Shown here: in pieces, positions 52,328 through 61,086 of the stretch
Layout: each line of letters starts with the position of its first letter
Position numbering within the stretch: the first letter of the stretch is position 1
Assembly (NCBI RefSeq): GCF_000409775.1
Contig: NZ_KE332377.1
Coordinates: forward strand, 1,274,073-1,338,072
DNA length: 64,000 bases
From: Litchfieldella anticariensis FP35 = DSM 16096
GTDB taxonomy: Bacteria > Pseudomonadota > Gammaproteobacteria > Pseudomonadales > Halomonadaceae
Direction: 5' to 3'
The notes under the pieces: model-generated
What the model was told of the DNA's origin: nothing
Database searches by the model: none
The model's input: the letters and a program-made list of their open reading frames with translations, nothing else
Translations under genes and position numbers: made by a program

Positions 52328-53431
52328 TTATTCGTCCTTGAGTACGCCACGGCGAATCTGGTCTTCCTCGATGGATTCGAACAACGCCTTGAAGTTACCT
52401 TCGCCGAAGCCCTCGTTGCCCTTGCGCTGGATGATTTCAAAGAAAATCGGGCCGATCACCGTCTTGGTGAAAATCTGCAGCAATATCCCCTCACCCGGCG
52501 CACCGTCGATCAGCAGATTCAATTTGTGCAGTTCTTCGACATTCTCCCGATGGTTGGGTACCCGCTCGTCGACCTTCTCGTAGTAGGTATCCGGCGTGGA
52601 CATGAACTCGACACCATTGGCGCGTAAGGCACGCACGGTGGCATAGATGTCATCGGTGGCCATGGCCAGGTGCTGAATGCCTTCGCCATTGTATTCACGC
52701 AGGAATTCAGCGATCTGCGACGTGTCGTCGGCAGATTCGTTGATCGGAATATGCATCTTGCCGCAGGGAGCCGTCATGGCACGCGAATGTAGTCCCGTCT
52801 TCTTGCCAGCGATATCGAAGTAGCGGATTTCGCGGAAATTGGCGATGCGGGTATAGAAGTCCGCCCACACATCCATCTGGCCACGGTCCACGTTATGGGT
52901 CAGGTGGTCGAGAACCTTTAAGCCCACGCTATGATCGTTGGCACCGCGGCCGGGGATCGGTTCGAAATCGATGTCATAGATAGTGCGACCTTTGTCGTCG
53001 AGCTTGTTGTCGACGAAATAGAGCAACGAGCCACCGATGCCCTTGACGGCGGGGATGCCGACTTCTCCCGGCCCCACCGGGTTCTCTACCGCTTCGGCGC
53101 CATTGGCTAGCGCATGCTCGAAGGCCTGCTTGGCATCGGCCACCTTCCAGGCCATGGCGCAAGCGCTGGGACCATGAACCTTGGCAAATTCAGCGGCAAA
53201 GCTTCCCGGCTCGGCATTGAGTACGAAATTCACGCCCTCCTGCTGGAACAGGAATACCTGCTTGGAGCGATGCTTGCGTGTTTCGGTAAAGCCCATTTGC
53301 TTGAACAGGGAACGCAGTGCATCGAGCCCCTCCTCAGTGGGCGCCGTATATTCGACGAATTCGAAACCATCGGTACCAATGGGGTTGTAAGTGGCGTGAG
53401 TCTCGGTCGTCTTTTGAGCAAGGGCGTTCAT
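52328..53431 (-). CDS. hpd: 4-Hydroxyphenylpyruvate dioxygenase
   Basis: The 367-residue protein has two VOC-type halves. The C-terminal half carries the 2-His-1-Glu iron site: His in HSVGLKVLDHLTHN, His in GIQHLAMATDD and Glu in PIFFEIIQRKG. The C-terminal helix GFGEGNFKALFESIE closes the active site. It converts 4-hydroxyphenylpyruvate to homogentisate in tyrosine breakdown. No other homogentisate-pathway gene is in the window. Confidence 0.96.
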   Translation of the reverse strand: MNALAQKTTETHATYNPIGTDGFEFVEYTAPTEEGLDALRSLFKQMGFTETRKHRSKQVFLFQQEGVNFVLNAEPGSFAAEFAKVHGPSACAMAWKVADAKQAFEHALANGAEAVENPVGPGEVGIPAVKGIGGSLLYFVDNKLDDKGRTIYDIDFEPIPGRGANDHSVGLKVLDHLTHNVDRGQMDVWADFYTRIANFREIRYFDIAGKKTGLHSRAMTAPCGKMHIPINESADDTSQIAEFLREYNGEGIQHLAMATDDIYATVRALRANGVEFMSTPDTYYEKVDERVPNHRENVEELHKLNLLIDGAPGEGILLQIFTKTVIGPIFFEIIQRKGNEGFGEGNFKALFESIEEDQIRRGVLKDE

Positions 53432-53709
53432 TAGGGATCTCCTGGATTGTTATCGATGCGATGCAATGTGGATAACAGCCTAGAGCCCTGCCACAAGCCG
53501 TGGAACGTCGTGTCCTACGTCTTGTGACGATTCTGGCCTAACCATGAGAATCATGGCTGTCACGAAATCCTTACGGCACTAAGAAACGCCCACTTCATGG
53601 CATAGAGGTGGCGAGAAAGCCTGACAAGGTGTATCGAAAAGTTTACGGAATAAGGCTGCACTACACTGATCTTCTATGGGCACGGGGTTGCCTAAGGTCG
53701 GGAGGCAAG

Positions 53710-54366
53710 ATGTCACAGCAATTCGCCATTCTGGGCATGGGTTTCTTTGGCGTTACCGTTGCTAAGGAACTACGCCGTCAGCACGATAAAGTGCTTGGAG
53801 TCGACCGCAATGAAGCTCGAGTCAATGCCCTCTCCGATGTGTTCAGTCATACCGTGGTCGCCGATATCACCGAGGAGCAAGCCTTGTCGGAATTGTCTTT
53901 GAGCGACTACAACGCTGTCGTCATCGATACCGACGACAATCTGGAAGCCAGCATGATCTGCACCCTGCTGGCACGTGAGCAGGGGGCTCGCGAAATATGG
54001 GTCAAGGCCCATTCGGATACGCATTACCGCCTACTCGAACACCTGGGGGCCGACCATGTGGTTTATCCCGAATACGATACCGGCCTGCGGGTGGCCGAAA
54101 GCCTGCACTACCAAGCCGTCATGGACTTCATCGACCTTGGCGACCGCCAGTTCATCGTCGAACTGCAAACCACGTCCCGGCTGCGCGAAAATTTCGCAAC
54201 GATTGGCGACTTGGCTCTGGATCCGGACAAGCTATCGTTGTTAGCCCTCAAGCGGGGAAACAAGGTCACCAAGGCCCCAAGTGACGACACTCCCCTGGAA
54301 GACGATGACAATTTGATTCTGATGGGGGATTTGGATGATTTGCGGTCCTTGGGCAAGAAACTCTAG
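53710..54366 (+). CDS. ktrA: Potassium uptake regulatory subunit KtrA
   Basis: ATG 53710, with GGGAGG 7 bases upstream, gives 218 residues; the frame upstream is not coding. An RCK_N Rossmann domain begins FAILGMGFFGVTVAKEL (GxGxxG), with the acidic residue of VLGVDRNEARV. An RCK_C domain lies at about 135-215. KtrA forms a cytosolic octameric ring that binds ATP/ADP and gates KtrB. The ktrB start is 39 bases downstream. Confidence 0.93.
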   Translation: MSQQFAILGMGFFGVTVAKELRRQHDKVLGVDRNEARVNALSDVFSHTVVADITEEQALSELSLSDYNAVVIDTDDNLEASMICTLLAREQGAREIWVKAHSDTHYRLLEHLGADHVVYPEYDTGLRVAESLHYQAVMDFIDLGDRQFIVELQTTSRLRENFATIGDLALDPDKLSLLALKRGNKVTKAPSDDTPLEDDDNLILMGDLDDLRSLGKKL

Positions 54367-54405
54367 CCACCTCTTTCTGACCCTGAATGGGTAAGGAATC
54401 CCCGG

Positions 54406-55770
54406 ATGAGGTTTCGGCAACGTCTCGCACGACCGCTTCATTTGCACCCTCATGGATGGGTCATCCGACTCTCGCCCCCGGAACTTCTACTGTTGGGGTT
54501 TGCCCTGCTCAGTGTCATCGGCACCCTACTGCTACTGTTACCCGTGGCAGCGAACATCCCCCTAGCCTGGCATGAGGCATTGTTTACTGCGACTTCGGCA
54601 GTAACGGTCACTGGTTTGGGAGTCATCGATACCTCAGAGCTAACACTATTCGGCCAAATTGTGGTTCTTGGCCTGATTCAGCTTGGAGGTCTCGGTTTCA
54701 TGACCTTTGCCGCCCTGATGCTGGCATTACTCGGCATGCGCCTGCCGCTACAACAGCAGAAATTAATCCGGGAAAGCCTCAACCAGACCTCCTTCAGCAC
54801 CTTGATGCACCTGGTACGCCTGATCATCGCCTTCGCTCTGATCGCGGAAACTCTCGGTACCCTGTTGCTGGCCATCACCTGGGTACCCAAGTTCGGTCTA
54901 TGGCCAGGACTTTGGGTCAGTGTGTTTCACGCCATTGCAGCCTTCAATAACTCCGGCTTCTCGACCTGGCCAAACAGTCTCATGGGAGAGGTCGCTAACC
55001 CCTTGGTCAATGGCGTGGTCAGTGCATTGTTCATCATCGGAGGTCTCGGGTTCGTGGTCATCGCTGAACTCACACAACTGCATCGGCGCCAGCCACTATC
55101 ACTCAACACACGGATCGTGCTACATGCCACCCTATGGCTGACACTCGTGGCCATGGCCTCCCTGCTGTTGCTGGAATGGCATAACCCCGCGACATTGGGT
55201 GGGCTGGATAGCATCGGGACGCGTCTACAAGCCGCCTGGTTCCAAGCCGTCGCACCACGCACGGCGGGCTTCAATACACTGGACATTGGCGAACTGACGA
55301 CACCATCGGCGCTATTGACCATGTTGTGGATGTTCATCGGTGCCGGCTCGGCGTCCACAGCCAGTGGCATCAAGGTCACGACCTTCGTGGTGTTGTTACT
55401 GGTGGCACGCGCCTTCGTGACTGGCAGACCACAACCAGCGGTCTTCTGGCGGTCGATTCCGGAGCAGACGGTCCTCAAGGCCGTGGCCGTGGCACTGGCC
55501 GGCCTGCTGTTGGTCTTTAGCTGCCTATTCGTGCTGACCATTACTGAGCCGGGACAACCCTTTCTCGCGCTAGCCTTCGAGTCGGTGTCCGCTTTCGGTA
55601 CCGTGGGCTTATCACGAGGCATTACCAGTGAACTTTCGGTGCCCGGCCAGCTCATCGTGATCATTACCATGCTACTTGGCCGTACGGGCCCTATCACACT
55701 GGGCTTCTTCATCACTACCCGCCAGCGTCGTGGCTTGAAGTACGCCGAGGAAAACGTACAAATAGGTTAG
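54406..55770 (+). CDS. ktrB: Sodium-dependent potassium channel subunit KtrB
   Basis: The 454-residue membrane protein has the four pore loops of the Trk/Ktr family: TSAVTVTGLGV, AAFNNSGFST, APRTAGFNTL and SAFGTVGLSRG, each with the filter glycine. It lies with ktrA in a two-gene operon. KtrAB takes up potassium quickly after osmotic upshift, which suits a halophile. Confidence 0.95.
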   Translation: MRFRQRLARPLHLHPHGWVIRLSPPELLLLGFALLSVIGTLLLLLPVAANIPLAWHEALFTATSAVTVTGLGVIDTSELTLFGQIVVLGLIQLGGLGFMTFAALMLALLGMRLPLQQQKLIRESLNQTSFSTLMHLVRLIIAFALIAETLGTLLLAITWVPKFGLWPGLWVSVFHAIAAFNNSGFSTWPNSLMGEVANPLVNGVVSALFIIGGLGFVVIAELTQLHRRQPLSLNTRIVLHATLWLTLVAMASLLLLEWHNPATLGGLDSIGTRLQAAWFQAVAPRTAGFNTLDIGELTTPSALLTMLWMFIGAGSASTASGIKVTTFVVLLLVARAFVTGRPQPAVFWRSIPEQTVLKAVAVALAGLLLVFSCLFVLTITEPGQPFLALAFESVSAFGTVGLSRGITSELSVPGQLIVIITMLLGRTGPITLGFFITTRQRRGLKYAEENVQIG

Positions 55771-55776
55771 TCTCAT

Positions 55777-56385
55777 TCAACCGAGCATGGCGCCGCTGGC
55801 CAGTCGCCAGGCGATCCACCCCATCATGATGGCGATACATCCATCGATGATGCGCCAGGCCAAAGGATTCTCGAGACGCGGTGCCAGCCAGCCAGCCGCT
55901 GCCACCAGGCCAAAAAACCAACCGAAGGACGCCATCGCCGCACCCACGAAGAAACCTTCCGGGCTCGGTTGTACCGCACCGATCGCACCCAACATTACCA
56001 CCGTCTCGAGGTAGACTTGCGGATTCAGCAAGGTCACGGCCAAGGTGGTCACGAGTACCGCCTGCCATGTTCCTCTCGAGGCTCCATCGGCAACCAGGCC
56101 ATCAGCGCTCCAGGCACGTCGCAATGCCAGCGCTGCCTGCCAAGCCAGGAAGGCCGCGCCCCCCCACCGTGCCACTTCCAGCAGCATTGCCTGCTCGGCG
56201 AGTAGGCTTCCCACCCCTAGCACCCCGAGACCAACCAGCAACCAGTCACAAAGCGCACACACCGATGCGACCAGCCAACCATGTTCACGTCGTAGGCCCT
56301 GGCTGAGTACGAAAGCGTTCTGGGCGCCAATGGCAACGATCAAACCAGCGCAGACCACCAACCCATGCAGTGTCGAAATCAGCAC
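55777..56385 (-). CDS. LysE/ArgO-family basic amino acid exporter
   Basis: The start is taken as a GTG (56385) because AAAGGA lies 8 bases upstream; an ATG twelve codons earlier has no ribosome site. The 202-residue protein has five to six helices and the LysE motif GLIVAIGAQNAFVLSQGLRR near the N-terminus. It exports lysine or arginine. The argP-type regulator is divergent, as in the classic LysE-LysG and ArgO-ArgP pairs. Confidence 0.9.
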   Translation of the reverse strand: MLISTLHGLVVCAGLIVAIGAQNAFVLSQGLRREHGWLVASVCALCDWLLVGLGVLGVGSLLAEQAMLLEVARWGGAAFLAWQAALALRRAWSADGLVADGASRGTWQAVLVTTLAVTLLNPQVYLETVVMLGAIGAVQPSPEGFFVGAAMASFGWFFGLVAAAGWLAPRLENPLAWRIIDGCIAIMMGWIAWRLASGAMLG

Positions 56386-56436
56386 CTTGGTTTTCCTTTT
56401 GTTCGCTTGCAATGGATGCACAGGTTAGGCTTGACT

Positions 56437-56447
56437 ATTCAATGAAT
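56437..56447. promoter_or_regulatory. Dyad in the lysE-argP divergent region
   Basis: ATTCAATGAAT is an 11-base dyad in the AT-rich 98-base gap between the exporter and its regulator. It is a candidate for a LysR-type binding site. Confidence 0.35.
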
Positions 56448-56483
56448 GAAATTAATTCAGGAAATGGATGATTAATAAAACTG

Positions 56484-57416
56484 ATGCTCGACTATAAACT
56501 CCTTGAAGCGCTGGCCGCGGTGATCGATCAATCGGGATTCGAACGCGCTGCCCAACACCTGGGGCTTACGCAATCCGCCGTTTCCCAGCGCATCAAGCTG
56601 CTCGAAGCCCGTCTCGGTCAACCGGTCCTGGTACGCAGCCCCAAGCTTGCTCCCACTCCGATGGGACGTCGCCTGCTCAACCATGTGCTGCAGGTACGGT
56701 TACTGGAACGCGATCTTCTCGACCGCGTACCGGCACTCGGCGAAGGCGAACAACGCCTGCGCCTGGCAATCAACGCTGATAGTCTGGCTACTTGGTGGTC
56801 GGAAGGTATTGGCGATTTCTGTCATGAGCGACGCGTGCTCCTCGATCTGGTGGTAGAAGATCAGGAAGTCGCCCTCAAACGAATGCGAGACGGTGAAGTG
56901 GCCGGCTGTATCTGCGACTCCCCTCGCCCAGTACAGGGTGCGCGCGCTTTCCCCCTGGGCAGCATGCGCTATCGAGCCTTGGCCAGCCCCGACTACATCG
57001 CTCGCTATTTCCCCGCAGGATTGACACGGGAAGCGCTCATGAAGGCCCCCGCGATCGTCTATGGTCCGGATGATCGCCTGCAGCACCGTTACCTGGCCAT
57101 GCATGGCGTGAATGAGCCCTTTCCCCACCATTTGTGCCCATCGTCGGAAGGCTTCGTACGTATGGCGCTGGCCGGCCTGGGATACGGCATGATCCCCGAA
57201 CGCCAGGCGGAAAGAGAATTGCGCGAAGGAGCTCTCATCGATCTAGATGCCGGTCATCATCTACAATCGGGCCAACTGGTGGAACTCGACCCCAGCCATT
57301 ACATCGATGTCCCGCTCTACTGGCACCATTGGCGCCATGGTGGTGAAACCCTGGAAGCACTGACCCACCACCTGCTGAGGATCGGTAATGACTGGCTCGC
57401 GCCGGTCCCGACATGA
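56484..57416 (+). CDS. argP: LysR-family regulator ArgP/LysG
   Basis: The 310-residue protein has the ArgP N-terminus (MLDYKLLEALAAVIDQSGFE, then AAQHLGLTQSAVSQRIKLLE as the helix-turn-helix) and a substrate-binding domain with LRLAINADSLATWW, typical of the ArgP subgroup. It senses lysine or arginine and activates the divergent exporter. Confidence 0.93.
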   Translation: MLDYKLLEALAAVIDQSGFERAAQHLGLTQSAVSQRIKLLEARLGQPVLVRSPKLAPTPMGRRLLNHVLQVRLLERDLLDRVPALGEGEQRLRLAINADSLATWWSEGIGDFCHERRVLLDLVVEDQEVALKRMRDGEVAGCICDSPRPVQGARAFPLGSMRYRALASPDYIARYFPAGLTREALMKAPAIVYGPDDRLQHRYLAMHGVNEPFPHHLCPSSEGFVRMALAGLGYGMIPERQAERELREGALIDLDAGHHLQSGQLVELDPSHYIDVPLYWHHWRHGGETLEALTHHLLRIGNDWLAPVPT

Positions 57417-57422
57417 CCCCCT

Positions 57423-57564
57423 GGGTTTGTCTGAAAAGTCGCCGAGCAATGGCCAGACAAGGCAAAAATCAGCGAAAAAGCAGAGTTTACGTAGTTGTAA
57501 ATGAGCATTTTGAGCTGATTTTTAACGCCGTATGGGCGAGCGCAGGCAGTTTTCGGACAAAGCC
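57423..57564. mobile_element. 142-bp MITE-like hairpin element
   Basis: The element begins GGGTTTGTCTGAAAA and ends TTTTCGGACAAAGCC, 15-base imperfect terminal inverted repeats. Inner parts also pair: GGCAAAAATCAGC with GCTGATTTTTAACGCC, and an AT-rich GTTTAC-GTAGTT-GTAAAT dyad sits in the centre. It has no coding capacity. It lies just after argP and just before the fdhA terminator. I see no clear target duplication. Confidence 0.65.
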
Positions 57565-57572
57565 TAATACTA

Positions 57573-57598
57573 CGACACCCCGCATAGGCGGGGTGTCG
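57573..57598 (-). terminator. Terminator of fdhA
   Basis: CGACACCCCGC-ATAG-GCGGGGTGTCG is a perfect 11-bp stem, 21 bases after the fdhA stop, at the edge of the MITE-like element. Confidence 0.85.
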
Positions 57599-57619
57599 AA
57601 GCGTCGATCACAAACGCGA

Positions 57620-58813
57620 TCAGGCCGCTACGCTGCCATGTGGGTCGATGACGAATTTCTTCGCCGCGCCACCATCGAAGTCGGCGTAGCCCTGCGGGGC
57701 CTGGTCGAGGGTGATCATCTGGACGTTGACCGCATCGGCGATCTTGACCTTCTCGAACAGGATCGCCTGCATCAGCGGACGGTGATACTTCATCACTGGG
57801 CACTGGCCGGTGTGGAAGCTGTGGGACTTGGCCCAGCCGAGGCCGAAGCGCATGCTCAGCGCGCCATGCTTGGCGGCGTCATCGGCCGCGCCCGGATCTT
57901 CGGTCACGTACAGGCCCGGAATGCCGATCTGGCCGCCGGCGCGGGTCATCTGCATCGCCGAGTTCAGAACGGTGGCCGGTGCTTCCTTGCCGTGGTTGCA
58001 GCCACAAGCATGGGCTTCGAAGCCGACGCAATCGACGAAGGCATCGACTTCACGCTCGCCGAGGATCGCCTCGAGCTTGTCGGCCATGTCACCGTCCTGG
58101 GTCAGGTCGATGGTTTCGCAACCGAAGCTGCGTGCCTGCGCCAGACGGTCTTCGATCATGTCGCCGACGATCACGCAAGCCGCCCCCAGCAGCTGGGCGG
58201 AGACCGCCGCCGCCAGGCCGACTGGGCCGGCACCGGCGATGTAGACAGTGGAACCCGGGCCGACGCCGGCAGTGACGCAGCCGTGGAAGCCGGTGGGGAA
58301 GATGTCGGACAGCAGGGTCAGGTCGCGGATCTTCTCCATGGCCTGGTCGGCGTCCGGGAACTTCAGCAGGTTGAAGTCGGCGTAGGGCACCATGACGTAT
58401 TCGGTCTGGCCGCCGACCCAGCCGCCCATGTCGACATAGCCGTAGGCCGCCCCGGGGCGAGCCGGGTTGACGTTGAGGCAGATGCCGGTCCTGCCTTCCT
58501 TGCAGTTGCGGCAGCGGCCACAGGCGATGTTGAACGGCACCGAGACCAAGTCGCCCGGCTTGATGAACTCCACGTCGCGGCCGCACTCGACCACCAGGCC
58601 GGTAATCTCGTGGCCCAGCACCAGGCCGGACGGCGCGGTGGTGCGCCCACGCACCATGTGCTGGTCGCTGCCACAGATGTTGGTAGTGACCACCTTCAGG
58701 ATTACGCCGTGGTCGCACTTGCGATTGCCCAGTGCCAATTCCGGGAAGGGAATCGATTGCACTTCCACCTTGCCGGGGCCCTTGTAGACCACCCCGCGGT
58801 TGCCTTGACTCAT
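57620..58813 (-). CDS. fdhA: Glutathione-independent formaldehyde dehydrogenase
   Basis: The 397-residue zinc alcohol-dehydrogenase-family protein has the catalytic zinc motif NICGSDQH, LGHEITG, the structural-zinc cysteines in CGRCRNCKEGRTGIC, and the NAD-binding GAGPVGLAAAVSAQLLGA. FGLGWAKSHSFHTGQCPV is characteristic of the FdhA subgroup. It oxidises formaldehyde to formate with bound NAD. Long frames on both strands across this gene are GC-driven shadows. Four tandem 21-bp repeats and an 18-bp palindrome lie upstream. Confidence 0.95.
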   Translation of the reverse strand: MSQGNRGVVYKGPGKVEVQSIPFPELALGNRKCDHGVILKVVTTNICGSDQHMVRGRTTAPSGLVLGHEITGLVVECGRDVEFIKPGDLVSVPFNIACGRCRNCKEGRTGICLNVNPARPGAAYGYVDMGGWVGGQTEYVMVPYADFNLLKFPDADQAMEKIRDLTLLSDIFPTGFHGCVTAGVGPGSTVYIAGAGPVGLAAAVSAQLLGAACVIVGDMIEDRLAQARSFGCETIDLTQDGDMADKLEAILGEREVDAFVDCVGFEAHACGCNHGKEAPATVLNSAMQMTRAGGQIGIPGLYVTEDPGAADDAAKHGALSMRFGLGWAKSHSFHTGQCPVMKYHRPLMQAILFEKVKIADAVNVQMITLDQAPQGYADFDGGAAKKFVIDPHGSVAA

Positions 58814-58930
58814 TGGCTGACGTCCTGTGTGTTGTTTTCATGGACGATATCGGGAAGCGATATCGCTCGGGGTCGTCACCGAGATGACGACTTGCGCTCT
58901 CAGGGTAGTCGTCCAGCTTTATGGCAATGT

Positions 58931-59014
58931 GCCCAAATGAGACATCGACAGGTCCAAATGAGACATCGATAGGTCCCAACGAGACACCGACAGGTCCAAA
59001 TGAGACATCGACAT
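58931..59014. repeat. Four tandem 21-bp repeats upstream of fdhA
   Basis: Units at 58931, 58952, 58973 and 58994 share the core CCAAATGAGACATCGA and fit end to end with a 21-base period. The third unit is the most diverged (CCCAACGAGACACCGA). The period equals two helical turns, so the sites face the same side of the DNA. They begin 118 bases before the fdhA start and look like an activator or repressor array. Confidence 0.85.
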
Positions 59015-59051
59015 CCCGATGCCAAAACTCTTCCCCTCACAACGATACCGG

Positions 59052-59069
59052 CCCGATCATATGATCGGG
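59052..59069. promoter_or_regulatory. 18-bp perfect palindrome upstream of fdhA
   Basis: CCCGATCATATGATCGGG is fully self-complementary with no spacer. It lies between the thiamine-binding protein gene and the fdhA repeat array. It may be an operator, or a terminator for the upstream gene, although no T-run follows. Confidence 0.5.
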
Positions 59070-59113
59070 TCCGTGCCAGCCTGAGATGAAGCGCCCCAAA
59101 AGGGCATTTCATG

Positions 59114-59419
59114 CTATTGCTGCTTCAACAATTCCTCGACCTTCGATATCCGATCGTCCATGGTCTGCTCACGATCGGTTCGAGTACCAAGCTTCAATGT
59201 CGTATTGACCCGCGGCGCGCCCATCTCGTGCAACACTTCATGGCAACGTTTCGTCACGGCAACCACCTCATCCCAGGGCCCCTCGACGTTGGTTCCATGC
59301 GCATGCAGGCGATGCTTCAGGTTGGTATCGCGGATCACTCTCTCGCAGGCGGCAATATATGGCGAAACCGATGCCTCGACACCGATGGGAATGATGCTCA
59401 GGTCCGCAATGACATGCAT
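59114..59419 (-). CDS. MTH1187/UPF0045-family thiamine-binding protein
   Basis: The 101-residue protein matches the MTH1187-YkoF family: IADLSIIPIGVEASVSPYIA, then YLHAHGTN-like HRLHAHGTNVEGPWDEV, and VNTTLKLGTRTD. Members are small cytosolic ferredoxin-like dimers or tetramers that bind thiamine or related ligands. It lies upstream of fdhA on the same strand, about 300 bases away. Confidence 0.87.
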   Translation of the reverse strand: MHVIADLSIIPIGVEASVSPYIAACERVIRDTNLKHRLHAHGTNVEGPWDEVVAVTKRCHEVLHEMGAPRVNTTLKLGTRTDREQTMDDRISKVEELLKQQ

Positions 59420-59629
59420 CGTTTCATCCTCCCTTGTGACATACCTCGACCTGGTCCGGTCAAGGCAATCAACGACTTTGTGGTCTAGGCTATCGAATAC
59501 ATAGCCTTAAGCTGTTGAATCTCTGTCTGGCCAGTAGCAAGCTAATAAAGTTGTTGCAAAACGGCAAGGAACGCCTTGCTCGAGACCCGTATCGCGCTGT
59601 GACGCGCAAATTGATTCGGAGTTCGGCAT

Positions 59630-60781
59630 ATGACCAGTGACACTCGCATAGGCCCTATCGCTCTCCCCGACACCCGAGCCCGACGCGTCTTCGATCAACT
59701 TCTCGAGGGTTCCGGTGTAACCCTCAATGGCAATCATCCCTGGGACATCCAGGTGTTTCATCCGGATTTCTTCTCCCGCGTCCTGCATCAAGGCACTCTC
59801 GGGTTAGGCGAGTCCTACATGGATGGCTGGTGGGAATGCAAACGCATCGACGAAATGGCCAATCGCTTGTTGCGCCACGGGCTCGGCGAACATGCCCATA
59901 CCCCTTCCGAGCGCCTCATGTACCGCTTGCAGGCCGGTTTCCTGAACCTGCAGAGCAAGGCCCGCGCTTACATTGTAGGCGAGGCCCATTACGACTTGGG
60001 TAACGATCTCTTCGAACGCATGCTCGATCCAACCATGTGTTACTCCTGTGGCTACTGGAAGGAAGCCACGACCTTGCATCAGGCCCAGGTTGCCAAACTC
60101 GATCTCGCGGCACGCAAGCTGAACCTGGAACCGGGCATGCGGGTTCTGGATATCGGCTGCGGCTGGGGCAGCTTTGCCGAACATGCCGCACGACATTACG
60201 ATGTCGAAGTCACCGGCATCACCATTTCCAAGGAACAGGCGGCCTTGGCCCAGGAGCGCTGCAAGGGGTTGCCGGTGGAAATCCGGCTCCAGGACTATCG
60301 CGATCTGAAGGGAAGTTATGACCGAATCGTGTCGATCGGTATGTTCGAGCACGTCGGCCACCGCAATTATCGCACCTATTTCACTACCGTCGAATCGCTT
60401 CTGGAAGCAGACGGCCTGTTCGTGCTCCATACCATCGGATCCAATAACTCCGATATCAGCGCCGACCCCTGGATCAACAAATACATCTTCCCCAACGGGG
60501 TGCTACCTTCGGCCATGCACATCACCAAAGCCTGCGAAGGCCACCTGTTGATGGAAGATTGGCAAAACTTTGGTGCCGACTACGACCGCACATTGATGGC
60601 CTGGCTCAGGAACGTTGATGCCCATTGGCACGAAATCGCCGACCGCTACGACGAACGCACGCGACGCATGTTCCGCTATTATCTCTCGGTCTGCGCCGGC
60701 GCCTTCCGAGCCCGTGACCTGCAACTGTGGCAGATCGTGTACTCGCGTGGGCGCAACGGACGTTATGATGCCCCGCGCTGA
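59630..60781 (+). CDS. cfa: Cyclopropane-fatty-acyl-phospholipid synthase
   Basis: The 383-residue protein has the Cfa N-terminal domain and a SAM-methyltransferase domain with VLDIGCGWGSFAEHAA and ERCKGLPVEIRLQDYRD. YDLGNDLFERMLDPTMCYSCGYW and SIGMFEHVGHRNYRTYF are diagnostic. It methylenates the double bonds of unsaturated membrane phospholipids, aiding stress survival. GGAG lies about 9 bases before the ATG. Confidence 0.95.
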   Translation: MTSDTRIGPIALPDTRARRVFDQLLEGSGVTLNGNHPWDIQVFHPDFFSRVLHQGTLGLGESYMDGWWECKRIDEMANRLLRHGLGEHAHTPSERLMYRLQAGFLNLQSKARAYIVGEAHYDLGNDLFERMLDPTMCYSCGYWKEATTLHQAQVAKLDLAARKLNLEPGMRVLDIGCGWGSFAEHAARHYDVEVTGITISKEQAALAQERCKGLPVEIRLQDYRDLKGSYDRIVSIGMFEHVGHRNYRTYFTTVESLLEADGLFVLHTIGSNNSDISADPWINKYIFPNGVLPSAMHITKACEGHLLMEDWQNFGADYDRTLMAWLRNVDAHWHEIADRYDERTRRMFRYYLSVCAGAFRARDLQLWQIVYSRGRNGRYDAPR

Positions 60782-60922
60782 GCGGCCTAACACCTGCCGA
60801 CATCCAGTCAACGCTATTTCAATGTCGGCGATCTCTTACATCCTGTGGCGAATGACGCCAACTCCCCACCACGCGTATATTAGCGCTCTTGCTAGATGTC
60901 CAGCACCGTAAGGGTGTTGAAC

Positions 60923-60966
60923 CCATCGTGTCGGCCTGTAGCACTTGGAAATGCCGACACCGATGG
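60923..60966 (+). promoter_or_regulatory. Large stem-loop in the leader of the diguanylate cyclase gene
   Basis: CCATCGTGTCGGC and GCCGACACCGATGG pair over 13 bp with one bulged C and a 17-base loop; a small CACC-GTAA-GGGTG hairpin lies just before it at 60904-60916. This is the notable content of the 305-base gap 60782-61086. It could be a leader structure or the end of the cfa transcript; no T-run follows. It does not match the GEMM c-di-GMP riboswitch that I know. Confidence 0.4.
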
Positions 60967-61086
60967 CGAAATGCAATGCATAATAATAATCCTGTTACAG
61001 AACCACTGAATAAGGCGTCTGCAACGTGTAGACATCTACTCAGTGCCTCCTTACGTGGCAGGAAGCCAAGCAGGGGCCCATCACGC

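Noticed and set aside
57413-58979. Long frames on both strands over fdhA (519 and 296 codons)
   Set aside because: They are shadows of the fdhA codon pattern; their translations show no domain, and part of one only reads the 21-bp repeats.
58931-59014. Tandem repeats as a CRISPR array
   Set aside because: The units are contiguous without spacers and no cas genes are present.
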